Origin: Oscillospiraceae bacterium
GTDB lineage: Bacteria; Bacillota; Clostridia; Oscillospirales; Ruminococcaceae
Assembly (NCBI GenBank): GCA_029240015.1
Contig: JARBTU010000066.1
Coordinates: forward strand, 1 to 8,222
Reading direction: 5' to 3'
DNA: 8,222 bases
Of this stretch, positions 1 to 6,162 are shown piece by piece (within the stretch, counting starts at the first letter, position 1; each line of letters opens with the position of its first letter). Both the position numbers and the translations under genes were made by a program. The notes beneath the pieces were generated by a model that was not told where the DNA came from, did not search any database, and was given only the letters and a program-made list of their open reading frames with translations.

Positions 1-66
1 TCTCTTGTCTACGACATCAAGAGAAAGATTGATTTTTGCAGGGGCTTTTACGGTTATTCGTTCCAC
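1..66 (-). CDS. ispE: 4-diphosphocytidyl-2-C-methyl-D-erythritol kinase, N-terminal 22 codons (runs off left edge)
   Basis: Seen: on the minus strand a GTG codon at 66-64 opens a frame that reads VERITVKAPAKINLSLDVV then DKR up to the window edge. An AGAGGAGGT ribosome binding site (81-73) sits 6 nt before the GTG. Known: the N-terminal signature V-x-A-P-A-K-I-N-L-x-L-x-V is characteristic of IspE, a GHMP-family kinase that phosphorylates CDP-methylerythritol in the non-mevalonate (MEP) isoprenoid pathway in the cytosol. Context: it starts 30 bp after the aminotransferase stop on the same strand, so it is probably the third gene of that transcript. Only the first strand and start of the substrate region are visible; the ATP-binding GHMP motif lies outside the window. 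The identification is firm despite the short length because the motif is so specific. Confidence 0.9.
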   Translation of the reverse strand, partial: MERITVKAPAKINLSLDVVDKR

Positions 67-96
67 AGCCAGACCTCCTCTTTCCGCCTTCTGAAC

Positions 97-1263
97 CTAA
101 ATGCTTTTTAAGAATCTTTCGATTCTTTTTAATGCTTCCATCAAATGATTCAAAGAATAGGAATAAGATATTCTCACAAAGCCTTCTCCGCTTTTCCCAA
201 AAGCAGTTCCCGGGATTACCGCAACACGCTCGGAATATAAAAGTTTTTCGCAAAACTCCTCTGAAGTAAGCCCTGTTTTTTTGATAGAAGGGAACACATA
301 AAAAGCACCTTCCGGTTCAAAGCATTCCAGCCCCATTTTATTAAACCCGTCTACCAATAGCCTTCTTCTGGTGTTGTATTCATCCACCATATGCTTGATT
401 TCTTCATCACAGTTTTTGAGTGCTGTTACTGCCGCATATTGGCTTGTTGTCGGTGCACACATAATTGAATATTGATGGATTTTAAGCATCTGCTGAATAA
501 CCGGTGCCGGTCCTGCGGCATAGCCTAACCTCCAGCCTGTCATTGCATATGCTTTGGAAAATCCGTTAATCACAATCGTTCTTTCTTGCATGCCATCCAG
601 TTCCGCAATGGAGATGTGCGGCTCATTATAGGTAAGCTCTGCATAAATTTCGTCAGAAAGCACCATGATATTAGTATCTTTTAAAATATCTGCGAGTTCC
701 TGCAAATGTTCCCTCCGCATGACTGCGCCCGTCGGATTGTTCGGATATGGAAGAATCAGCAGCTTGGTTTTATCCGTAACGCATGCTCTAAGCTCCTGCG
801 CTGTTACTCTGAAATGATTTTCCGCCGTAGTGGGAATCTTAACAGGCTTCCCGCCTGACAAAGAGACAATCGGTTCATAACAAACAAAACAAGGCTCCGG
901 GATGATGACCTCATCCCCAGGCTCTATAAATGAGCGAATACAAATGTCAATCGCTTCGCTTCCGCCGACTGTAACAATAATCTGGTCGGAGGGACTATAG
1001 GACAAACGAAACCGTCTTTCAAGATACTTTGATATTTCCACTCTGAGTTCCATTAATCCCGAATTGGAAGAATACCATGTCTTGCCTTTTTCAAGTGTGT
1101 CTATCCCGGCTTTCCGTATGCTCCAAGGGGTTTTAAAATCAGGCTCCCCCACGCCTAAGGAGATGACATCTTCCATCTCGCTTGCTATATCAAAAAATTT
1201 TCTGATTCCGCTTGGCTTTACATTTATGATTTTCTCCGAAAGCACTGAATTATAGTCTATCAC
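97..1263 (-). CDS. class I/II PLP-dependent aminotransferase (AlaT/AspC-like)
   Basis: Seen: 388 residues, full length for fold-type I aminotransferases. Motifs in order: LGVGEPDF (36-43), GGSEAID around 100-106, PYPNNPTGA (172-180) with the PLP-contacting Asn, SDEIYAEL (203-210) with the Asp that binds the pyridine nitrogen (D204) and Tyr207, the Schiff-base lysine K237 in GFSKAYAMTGWRLGY, and R364 in GFVRISYS, which binds the substrate alpha-carboxylate. All key residues are present. Known: this subgroup transfers amino groups between aspartate, alanine or similar amino acids and 2-oxoglutarate or pyruvate in the cytosol. Context: the GTG start lies inside the 4-base overlap with the upstream Lrp-type regulator (GTGA), with AGAGGAG 10 nt before it, implying translational coupling. 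The pairing resembles B. subtilis AlaR-AlaT (formerly YugG-YugH), so alanine transaminase is the best inference. Aspartate or other specificity cannot be excluded from sequence alone. Confidence 0.9.
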   Translation of the reverse strand: MIDYNSVLSEKIINVKPSGIRKFFDIASEMEDVISLGVGEPDFKTPWSIRKAGIDTLEKGKTWYSSNSGLMELRVEISKYLERRFRLSYSPSDQIIVTVGGSEAIDICIRSFIEPGDEVIIPEPCFVCYEPIVSLSGGKPVKIPTTAENHFRVTAQELRACVTDKTKLLILPYPNNPTGAVMRREHLQELADILKDTNIMVLSDEIYAELTYNEPHISIAELDGMQERTIVINGFSKAYAMTGWRLGYAAGPAPVIQQMLKIHQYSIMCAPTTSQYAAVTALKNCDEEIKHMVDEYNTRRRLLVDGFNKMGLECFEPEGAFYVFPSIKKTGLTSEEFCEKLLYSERVAVIPGTAFGKSGEGFVRISYSYSLNHLMEALKRIERFLKSI

Positions 1264-1739
1264 AGAAAACTTACTCCTCTCTCATCCTTTGGCTCATCGC
1301 ACATGATGACGCCCTTTTCTTTATAGCGCGAAAGGACAAAATGAGTCGCAGTCGACACGACAGAATCAAGCGGTGCCAATCTATGAGAAACAAATAAAGC
1401 AATATCTTTAAACGTGCTTCCAATTACCGTTACAGCCAAATCATACCCACCAGACATCAGATAAACACTTTCTACCTCGTCGTATGTGGTAATCGTTTGA
1501 GCGATTTCCTCAAACCCTAAATCTCTTTTTGGAGTAACTTTCAGTTCAATTAGCGCCACAACATGATTGGTGTCGATTTTTTCATAGTCCAAAATCGCAC
1601 TGTATCCTTTAATAATCCCTTGTTTTTCATATTCCTCCAGCCTTGCGGCGACTTCCGCTTCGCTGATTCCTGTCATGGCGGCCAGTTGTTCGTTTGTAAA
1701 ACGAGCATTTTGCTCCAGAAGTTTGAGTAATTTGTCCAT
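1260..1739 (-). CDS. Lrp/AsnC family transcriptional regulator (AlaR-like)
   Basis: Seen: 159 residues with a winged helix-turn-helix in residues 1-46 (TNEQLAAMTGISEAEV forms the HTH core, ending in GIIKGY) and a ligand-binding RAM domain at about 60-140, including the family signature SGGYDLAVTVIG (96-107). I chose the ATG at 1739-1737 because GGAGTGA lies 8 nt upstream; a TTG seven codons earlier would place that ribosome binding site inside the gene. Known: Lrp/AsnC proteins form dimers and octamers, bind amino acids through the RAM domain and often regulate an adjacent gene. Context: its TGA stop overlaps the aminotransferase GTG start, so the enzyme is the likely target, as with B. subtilis AlaR activating alaT. 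The effector amino acid is not determinable here; alanine is an inference. A promoter lies directly upstream. Confidence 0.93.
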   Translation of the reverse strand: MDKLLKLLEQNARFTNEQLAAMTGISEAEVAARLEEYEKQGIIKGYSAILDYEKIDTNHVVALIELKVTPKRDLGFEEIAQTITTYDEVESVYLMSGGYDLAVTVIGSTFKDIALFVSHRLAPLDSVVSTATHFVLSRYKEKGVIMCDEPKDERGVSFL

Positions 1740-1779
1740 TTTTATCACTCCAATTAACAATTTTATTGGGTATCTGATT

Positions 1780-1809
1780 ATTATACCAAAAAGTCAAACC
1801 GAATGTCCA
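1780..1809 (-). promoter_or_regulatory. sigma-A-type promoter for the regulator-aminotransferase operon
   Basis: On the minus strand TGGACA (1809-1804) is followed by an 18 nt spacer and a perfect TATAAT (1785-1780). The predicted transcript start is near 1773, giving a leader of about 34 nt before the regulator ATG. The -35 begins four bases after the phosphatase stop codon, and no hairpin terminator separates the two, so read-through from the phosphatase gene may add to expression. Confidence 0.7.
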
Positions 1810-1812
1810 GTG

Positions 1813-2631
1813 TTATATTTTAATGAACATCGGCTTCCTTTGCTCAAAATAACAAACGTGGTCAAACCCGCATTCTTTTAAAAGCTCATATGCATCTGCA
1901 ATGCCTTTCCCTAAATCCTTCGTGCAATGCGCATCCGATCCCACCGTTATGATTTCTCCGCCAAGATCTTTATACCTTTTTACAATTGCTTTATTCGGCA
2001 TGGTAAGTCCTAGCGCCTGCCTTAATCCTGACGTGTTTATTTCGATTCCTTTTCCGTTTTGGATAACGATTTTCAATATTTCGTCGATTATATATTCGTA
2101 TGAACTCATATCCAGACTGATTTTCATGACGCCTTGGATATATCTCAAAGGATAAGTTAAATGACCCAAAACGTCAAACTTGTTCCACTGTGCGAGTTCC
2201 AAAAGCTCGTTAAAATATTTTCCCACCAGAACAGGGGCAGCGTTCTCGGTAATATGATAGTCCAAAAACGCAAAATCCTCAAACCCTTTCAGATTATGCA
2301 GGGAGCCGATGACGAAATCGAAGCCACACATAGAAAGAATTTTCTCCGCCATTGCCTCGTCCTGAAGCGCTTGTCCGAGTTCCACTCCTGCCAAAAGCTT
2401 GATGTCTTTATGTTCAAAAGCTTCCTTTTCTTTTTGCATATCCAAAAAGGATTTTCGGGTCATTTCCACACATTTTAACGGGTCTGGGTCGTTTGCTTCA
2501 CAATGGTCGGAAAGACCATACGCAAAAAGCCCTAAATCCCTGGCTGTTTGCACCATATCGTGAACTGAGCAATCCCCGTCGGGCGAGTTATTGCTGTGAG
2601 TATGACAATCTATATACAAACCATTTTTCAT
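1813..2631 (-). CDS. PHP-domain phosphatase, histidinol-phosphatase (HisJ/HisK) family
   Basis: Seen: 272 residues with the full set of PHP metal-binding motifs: YIDCHTHS (D8, H10, H12), LSDHCE (D42, H43), GVELG (E84), IGSLHN (H112), LGHLTYP (H157) and VGSDAH (D233, H235). The start is the ATG at 2631-2629 with GGAGG 6 nt before it; a TTG two codons upstream abuts the ribosome binding site and is unlikely. Known: this family is a cytosolic TIM-like barrel with a multinuclear metal centre; characterised members hydrolyse histidinol phosphate in histidine biosynthesis, but many paralogues have unknown phosphoester substrates. Context: no other his genes are visible, so a histidine role is not supported by neighbours. 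It is divergent from the ACT/UPF0210 pair and upstream of the AlaR/AlaT-like pair. Family assignment is secure; the exact substrate is not. Confidence 0.9.
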   Translation of the reverse strand: MKNGLYIDCHTHSNNSPDGDCSVHDMVQTARDLGLFAYGLSDHCEANDPDPLKCVEMTRKSFLDMQKEKEAFEHKDIKLLAGVELGQALQDEAMAEKILSMCGFDFVIGSLHNLKGFEDFAFLDYHITENAAPVLVGKYFNELLELAQWNKFDVLGHLTYPLRYIQGVMKISLDMSSYEYIIDEILKIVIQNGKGIEINTSGLRQALGLTMPNKAIVKRYKDLGGEIITVGSDAHCTKDLGKGIADAYELLKECGFDHVCYFEQRKPMFIKI

Positions 2632-2680
2632 GTTCAACCTCCAAGAAAATCTATGTCTTCCGCATTTTTCGCTTACTTAA

Positions 2681-2689
2681 ATTGTATCA
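2681..2689 (-). promoter_or_regulatory. candidate extended -10 promoter for the PHP phosphatase
   Basis: On the minus strand TGA-TACAAT (2689-2681) matches an extended -10 element (TGN followed by a 5/6 match to TATAAT). No good -35 is present at 16-18 nt upstream; that position falls inside the inverted repeat at 2700-2726. The predicted start is near 2674, leaving a leader of roughly 43 nt. Confidence 0.5.
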
Positions 2690-2699
2690 CATTTGATGT

Positions 2700-2726
2700 A
2701 TTTTTGCACGTTAAAAGTGTAAAAAT
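2700..2726. repeat. inverted repeat in the divergent promoter region (operator candidate)
   Basis: TTTTTGCAC (2701-2709) and GTGTAAAAA (2717-2725) are inverted copies with one mismatch (8 of 9) and a 7-base spacer; the A at 2700 and T at 2726 extend the match. It lies where the -35 of the leftward phosphatase promoter would be and upstream of the rightward promoter. The placement suggests a repressor or activator site. No regulator is identified for it. Confidence 0.45.
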
Positions 2727-2761
2727 TGTACGTAGTTGCCCTTTTAAATTTGTTTATTTTG

Positions 2762-2770
2762 TGGTATTAT
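2762..2770 (+). promoter_or_regulatory. candidate extended -10 promoter for the ACT-UPF0210 operon
   Basis: TGG-TATTAT at 2762-2770 is an extended -10 element (TGN followed by a 5/6 match). The corresponding -35 position (about 2742-2747, TTTTAA) is poor; a TTGCCC at 2736-2741 is too far away (23 nt). The predicted start is near 2777, giving a leader of about 55 nt before the ACT gene. Confidence 0.5.
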
Positions 2771-2772
2771 GA

Positions 2773-2789
2773 AAATTAAATATTAATTT
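2773..2789. repeat. perfect AT-only inverted repeat just downstream of the ACT operon -10
   Basis: AAATTAA-ATA-TTAATTT is a perfect 7-base inverted repeat with a 3-base spacer, covering the predicted transcription start. The position fits an operator for a dimeric repressor, but an all-AT palindrome in an AT-rich spacer can also arise by chance. Confidence 0.4.
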
Positions 2790-2831
2790 ATTGGCAATAC
2801 ATTATTCAAAATATGAATTGGAGGGTTTTTT

Positions 2832-3101
2832 ATGCGCGCTGTTATCACTGTAATCGGGAAGGATACCGTCGGAATTATGGCGAAAGTCAGTGGAGTATGT
2901 GCGGATTCCCATGCAAATGTGATTGAAGTGACTCAAAGTGTTTTGCAAGACATGTTCGCTATGATCATGCTAATTGACATAGACAAGCTTAACTGCGAAT
3001 TTTCGGCTCTTTCGGATAAGTTGGATTCCCTGGGAAATAGTTTGGGACTTTCTATCCACACGATGCATGAGGATATTTTTAATTCCATGCACCGTATATA
3101 A
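2832..3101 (+). CDS. ACT domain-containing protein (UPF0237 family)
   Basis: Seen: 89 residues forming a single ACT domain. It opens MRAVITVIGKDTVGIMAKVS, with the ACT-type loop GKDTVGI at 9-15, followed by a helix and the strand VIEVTQSVLQDMFAMIMLIDI (31-51). GGAGGG lies 6 nt before the ATG at 2832. Known: stand-alone ACT proteins of UPF0237 resemble the GcvR-like regulatory ACT domains that bind amino acids or other small ligands, but their role is not established; they occur almost always next to a UPF0210 gene. Context: 22 bp separate it from the downstream UPF0210 gene, so they form an operon and may act as sensor and partner. No DNA-binding domain or catalytic part is attached. Ligand unknown. 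Confidence 0.9.
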   Translation: MRAVITVIGKDTVGIMAKVSGVCADSHANVIEVTQSVLQDMFAMIMLIDIDKLNCEFSALSDKLDSLGNSLGLSIHTMHEDIFNSMHRI

Positions 3102-3123
3102 GAAGCTAAATTAGGAGGTAACC

Positions 3124-4479
3124 ATGCTTAACGCACGTGATATATTAGAAACGATAACCATGATTCAAGACGAAAATCTTGACATCAGGACAATTACAAT
3201 GGGCATTTCTCTGCTCGATTGTATAGACAGCGACATCGATATTGCCTGTCAAAAAGTGTATGACAAAATCACCCACTGTGCAAAAGACCTTGTGAAGGTG
3301 GGAGAAGATATTGAAAAAGAATATGGTGTTCCAATCATTAACAAACGTATTTCAGTAACACCTATTGCCATTATCTCCGCCGCATCCAAAGGAGATCCTG
3401 TCAAATTTGCGCTGACGCTCGAAAAAGCCGCTATTGCTTGCGGTGTAAACTTTATCGGCGGATATTCTGCTTTGGTGCAAAAAGGATTCAGCGCAGGCGA
3501 TAAAGAACTGATTCTTTCTATTCCGGAAGCTTTAGCGGTAACCGACCATGTTTGCTCCTCTGTAAACATCGGCTCCACCAAAACAGGAATCAATCTGGAC
3601 GCTTGCAAATTGATGGGCGAAATCGTCAAGCAAACGTCTGAAAGAACAGCCGACCGCGACTGTATCGGAAGTGCCAAACTTGTTGTGTTCTGCAATGCGC
3701 CGGAGGACAACCCTTTTATGGCAGGCGCTTTCCACGGAGTTGGCGAACCGGACTGTATTATAAATGTAGGGGTTTCAGGTCCCGGTGTGGTTCGTGCCGC
3801 ACTGGCTAAAGCTCCTGATGCAGATATTACCGAAATTGCGGACATTATTAAAAAAATTGCCTTTAAAATTACCCGCATGGGTCAGCTGGTTGGTGTAGAA
3901 GCATCCAGAAGGCTTGGCGTTCCTTTCGGAATCGTTGACCTTTCTCTTGCTCCAACTCCTGCTGTTGGCGACTCGGTGGCGTATATTCTTGAAGAAATCG
4001 GACTTGAAAAGTGCGGTGCCCATGGTACGACCGCAACACTTGCGCTGCTCAATGACGCAGTCAAAAAAGGCGGTGTAATGGCGTCTTCCAAAGTCGGTGG
4101 ACTTTCGGGTGCGTTTATTCCTGTAACCGAAGACGCGGGAATGATTGATGCTGCCCGCTGCGGATCCCTCTCTCTTGATAAACTTGAAGCGATGACCGCC
4201 GTTTGCTCCGTAGGACTTGACATGGTCGTGGTACCGGGTGACATCACGCCGGAAACGATTGCCGCAATTATTGCAGACGAAGCCGCAATCGGTATGGTCA
4301 ACTTTAAAACCACAGCGGTAAGATTGATACCCGCTATCGGAAAAAACATAGGGGACGAGCTTGAATTTGGCGGTCTTTTAGGCAACGGACCTGTCATGAA
4401 AATCAACTATCATTCACCTGCCAAATTCATCAATCGGGGAGGCCAAATTCCCGCTCCTTTGCAAAGTCTAAAGAACTAA
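3124..4479 (+). CDS. UPF0210 (PFL-like, DUF711) family protein
   Basis: Seen: 451 residues, typical full length. Conserved blocks include RISVTPIAII (75-84), NIGSTKTGINLDA (148-160), NAPEDNPFMAGAFHGVGEPD (191-210), GDSVAYILEEIGLEKCGAHG (282-301), GLSGAFIPVTEDAGM (326-340) and the family's C-terminal tail FINRGGQIPAPLQSLKN (435-451). AGGAGGT lies 4 nt before the ATG. No signal peptide or membrane segment; cytosolic. Known: members have been described as structurally related to the pyruvate formate-lyase/glycyl radical barrel, hence the 'PFL family' label, yet no reaction is established. The C-terminal NRGGQ is not the canonical glycyl radical motif RVxGY, so radical activity should not be assumed, and no activase gene is nearby. 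Context: strict partnership with the ACT protein upstream suggests ligand-dependent control by it. Function unknown; family identification secure. Confidence 0.93.
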   Translation: MLNARDILETITMIQDENLDIRTITMGISLLDCIDSDIDIACQKVYDKITHCAKDLVKVGEDIEKEYGVPIINKRISVTPIAIISAASKGDPVKFALTLEKAAIACGVNFIGGYSALVQKGFSAGDKELILSIPEALAVTDHVCSSVNIGSTKTGINLDACKLMGEIVKQTSERTADRDCIGSAKLVVFCNAPEDNPFMAGAFHGVGEPDCIINVGVSGPGVVRAALAKAPDADITEIADIIKKIAFKITRMGQLVGVEASRRLGVPFGIVDLSLAPTPAVGDSVAYILEEIGLEKCGAHGTTATLALLNDAVKKGGVMASSKVGGLSGAFIPVTEDAGMIDAARCGSLSLDKLEAMTAVCSVGLDMVVVPGDITPETIAAIIADEAAIGMVNFKTTAVRLIPAIGKNIGDELEFGGLLGNGPVMKINYHSPAKFINRGGQIPAPLQSLKN

Positions 4480-4534
4480 GTGATTTGTTCCAAAAAAACT
4501 TTTGTTTGAGGAAAACTATTTAACTATATTGCTA

Positions 4535-4563
4535 TTGCCAAGCAAATAAAATGGGTATATTAT
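4535..4563 (+). promoter_or_regulatory. sigma-A-type promoter for the V-type ATPase operon
   Basis: TTGCCA (4535-4540), 17 nt spacer, TATTAT (4558-4563); each hexamer matches consensus at 5 of 6 positions. The predicted start is near 4570, leaving a leader of roughly 145 nt before the first gene. The -35 sits within a small inverted repeat, TTGCT/AGCAA (4529-4533 and 4541-4545). No hairpin terminator is visible between the UPF0210 stop and this promoter. The rest of the 234 bp gap (4480-4713) holds no gene that I can support. Confidence 0.6.
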
Positions 4564-4582
4564 TAGTAAAATAGAAAATTAA

Positions 4583-4603
4583 CACAAAGTTCGATTTTTT
4601 GTG
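4583..4603 (+). repeat. weak hairpin in the ATPase operon leader
   Basis: CACAAA (4583-4588) and TTTGTG (4598-4603) can pair as a 6-base stem with a 9-base loop, in the leader RNA predicted from the promoter at 4535. It is AT-rich, and although a short T run follows (4607-4611), the stem is too weak to be called a terminator. Confidence 0.25.
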
Positions 4604-4713
4604 CACTTTTTATGAACACTTGTAATTTTGGATATGATGTGAAATTTCTTATTGATATTTATATTTTACAAACCGCATTCTTTTTTAATATTATTCTATC
4701 GGAGGGTCGGTCC

Positions 4714-5025
4714 ATGATTAATGTCATAAATCAAATTATTGAAATTGATAAACTTGCTCAGCAAAGGATTGCCGACGCACACGACCAAAAAACCAACATC
4801 ATCAAGGAACTTGAACAGCAAAAAAAAGAGCTTCATGATGAGTATGAAAAAACTGCAAAAGAAAAATTGCAGCACGTCAACGAAGTTGAACATGCTTTTG
4901 CTCAGGAAAAGATTGATGTTATTGTAAACAGCAAACAGCAAACAATCGACTCCCTTGAAAACAACTATGACCAAAACCATTTAAAATGGGAACAGGAGCT
5001 GTACAACAAAGTGCTTGGAATATAA
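4714..5025 (+). CDS. small coiled-coil protein, probable V-type ATPase peripheral-stalk subunit (G/H-like)
   Basis: Seen: 103 residues, almost entirely charged and helical, with heptad-like spacing of hydrophobics from about residue 5 to 98, no cysteine, no membrane segment and no signal peptide. The start is the ATG at 4714, with GGAGGG 7 nt before it; an in-frame ATG at 4612 would add a hydrophobic N-terminus but lacks a ribosome binding site. Known: A/V-type ATPase operons commonly begin with a short coiled-coil subunit (NtpF in Enterococcus, AhaH in archaea) that pairs with subunit E to form the peripheral stalk. Context: first gene after the promoter and 54 bp before subunit C. The assignment rests on position, length and coiled-coil character rather than on a clear motif, so a different accessory role remains possible. 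Confidence 0.7.
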   Translation: MINVINQIIEIDKLAQQRIADAHDQKTNIIKELEQQKKELHDEYEKTAKEKLQHVNEVEHAFAQEKIDVIVNSKQQTIDSLENNYDQNHLKWEQELYNKVLGI

Positions 5026-5079
5026 GTTCTTCTGCTCTGTTTACAGGTATCTTTTCTATTTTAAATATGGAGGTTGACG

Positions 5080-6120
5080 ATGTTGAACTTACTTTCAAAC
5101 AACGCTATGCTCGCCAAAACACGAGCCATGTACGGTAAGCGACTTACGCTTGACGATTATAACGAGATGTTAAGAAAAAAATCGGTCAGTGAGATTGCCG
5201 CATACCTGAAAACTACTGCCAGTTATGGCGAAGCGCTTAGTAATATCAATGAAAACAGCATTCACCGCGGTCAACTTGAAATTGTTTTAAGACGCGAAAT
5301 GTTTCATAAATACACAAAGCTTTGCAGATATGATAACACAAAAAACAATGATTTTTTCTTTTATTATATTCTCATGATGGAAGTAGAACAGATTCTCCGT
5401 TGTATTATGTTATTAAACGCGGGAAGCCCAGAAGATTTTATTACAGAACTTCCTTCTTTTTTGCTTGACCACGCAAGTTTTGACCTGCTCACCCTTGCAA
5501 CCGTTCGGAGTTTTTCTGACTTAACCGATGTCTTGGAAGCCACTCCTTACAAAGATATTATTAAGCAATTTCCGCCCGACCAAAAAGGACTTATTGATTA
5601 TACCGCTTGTGAAATTGCATTAATCACATATTGCTACAACCGTATTTTTAAGGCTATTGACAAAGGCTTTAAAAGCGCTGCCAAAAGAGAAATTGTCAAT
5701 ATCATTAAACTAAATATTGAGCTTGCTAATTTTTCCGCGGTTTTCAGACTAAAGATTTATTTCAAAAAATCCAACGAGGAAATCCAAAAGTTCCTTTTGC
5801 CGTTCCATTATAAGCTTACAAAACAAAAGCTTGCAGCTCTTTTGGAATCCGAAACAGTCGAGGACTTTTTAAAAGCATTTTATGAGCTGAGTTATGGGAA
5901 ATTTATTAAAGATGCCGAGTATTCCTATATTGAAAAATATACCCACAGGCTGAAACACTTTTTCAATAAAAAACTGCTTCGTTTTTCAACAAATGCTCCC
6001 GCTGTCCTTTATGCGTTCGTGACACTCAATGAGATTGAAATTGAAAATATTACAAATATCATTGAAGGAATACGATATGGCGTTCCTGCAAACGATATTC
6101 AAAAATTGCTTATTATATAA
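5080..6120 (+). CDS. ntpC: V-type ATP synthase/ATPase subunit C
   Basis: Seen: 346 residues, usual for the bacterial subunit C/eukaryotic subunit d family. It is helical and soluble, with the N-terminal motif AKTRAMYGKRLTLDDYNEML (11-30) and the C-terminal family signature reading NEIEIENITNIIEGIRYGVP close to the end. The start is the ATG at 5080, with TGGAGG 6 nt before it; a TTG two codons earlier touches the ribosome binding site. Known: subunit C is the funnel-shaped socket that connects the central rotor stalk (D/F) to the membrane K ring. Context: second gene of the operon, 42 bp before subunit I, same strand and similar composition. The identification follows from the C-terminal motif plus neighbours. 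Confidence 0.92.
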   Translation: MLNLLSNNAMLAKTRAMYGKRLTLDDYNEMLRKKSVSEIAAYLKTTASYGEALSNINENSIHRGQLEIVLRREMFHKYTKLCRYDNTKNNDFFFYYILMMEVEQILRCIMLLNAGSPEDFITELPSFLLDHASFDLLTLATVRSFSDLTDVLEATPYKDIIKQFPPDQKGLIDYTACEIALITYCYNRIFKAIDKGFKSAAKREIVNIIKLNIELANFSAVFRLKIYFKKSNEEIQKFLLPFHYKLTKQKLAALLESETVEDFLKAFYELSYGKFIKDAEYSYIEKYTHRLKHFFNKKLLRFSTNAPAVLYAFVTLNEIEIENITNIIEGIRYGVPANDIQKLLII

Positions 6121-6162
6121 GTTCTTCATAAAAAATAACAATGCAAAGGTGGTGTGCTGTTT

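Noticed and set aside
2787..2798. 12-base string TTTATTGGCAAT shared with the presumed subunit K gene near the right edge
   Set aside because: The second copy lies inside coding sequence in an unrelated context; a chance match is the simplest reading.
3249..4406. Two long open frames (209 and 174 codons) antisense to the UPF0210 gene
   Set aside because: Both are low-complexity in Ser/Ala/Pro/Ile, lack ribosome binding sites and known motifs, and lie opposite a fully conserved gene; they are shadows of its codon pattern.
435..4479. Possible glycyl radical enzyme system suggested by the PFL label of UPF0210
   Set aside because: No canonical RVxGY glycyl radical motif and no radical-SAM activase gene in the window.
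4480..4530. Possible terminator after UPF0210 (A run followed by T-rich sequence)
   Set aside because: No GC-containing stem followed by a T tract; only AT-rich complementarity.
4612..4713. In-frame ATG upstream giving the coiled-coil ATPase protein a 34-residue hydrophobic N-terminal extension
   Set aside because: No ribosome binding site before it, while the ATG at 4714 has GGAGGG at ideal spacing; the extension is AT-rich leader sequence.
5035..5060. CTGT-TT-ACAG hairpin followed by a T-rich stretch between the coiled-coil gene and subunit C
   Set aside because: A 4-base stem with a 2-base loop is too weak for a terminator, and it lies inside an operon with 54 bp spacing.
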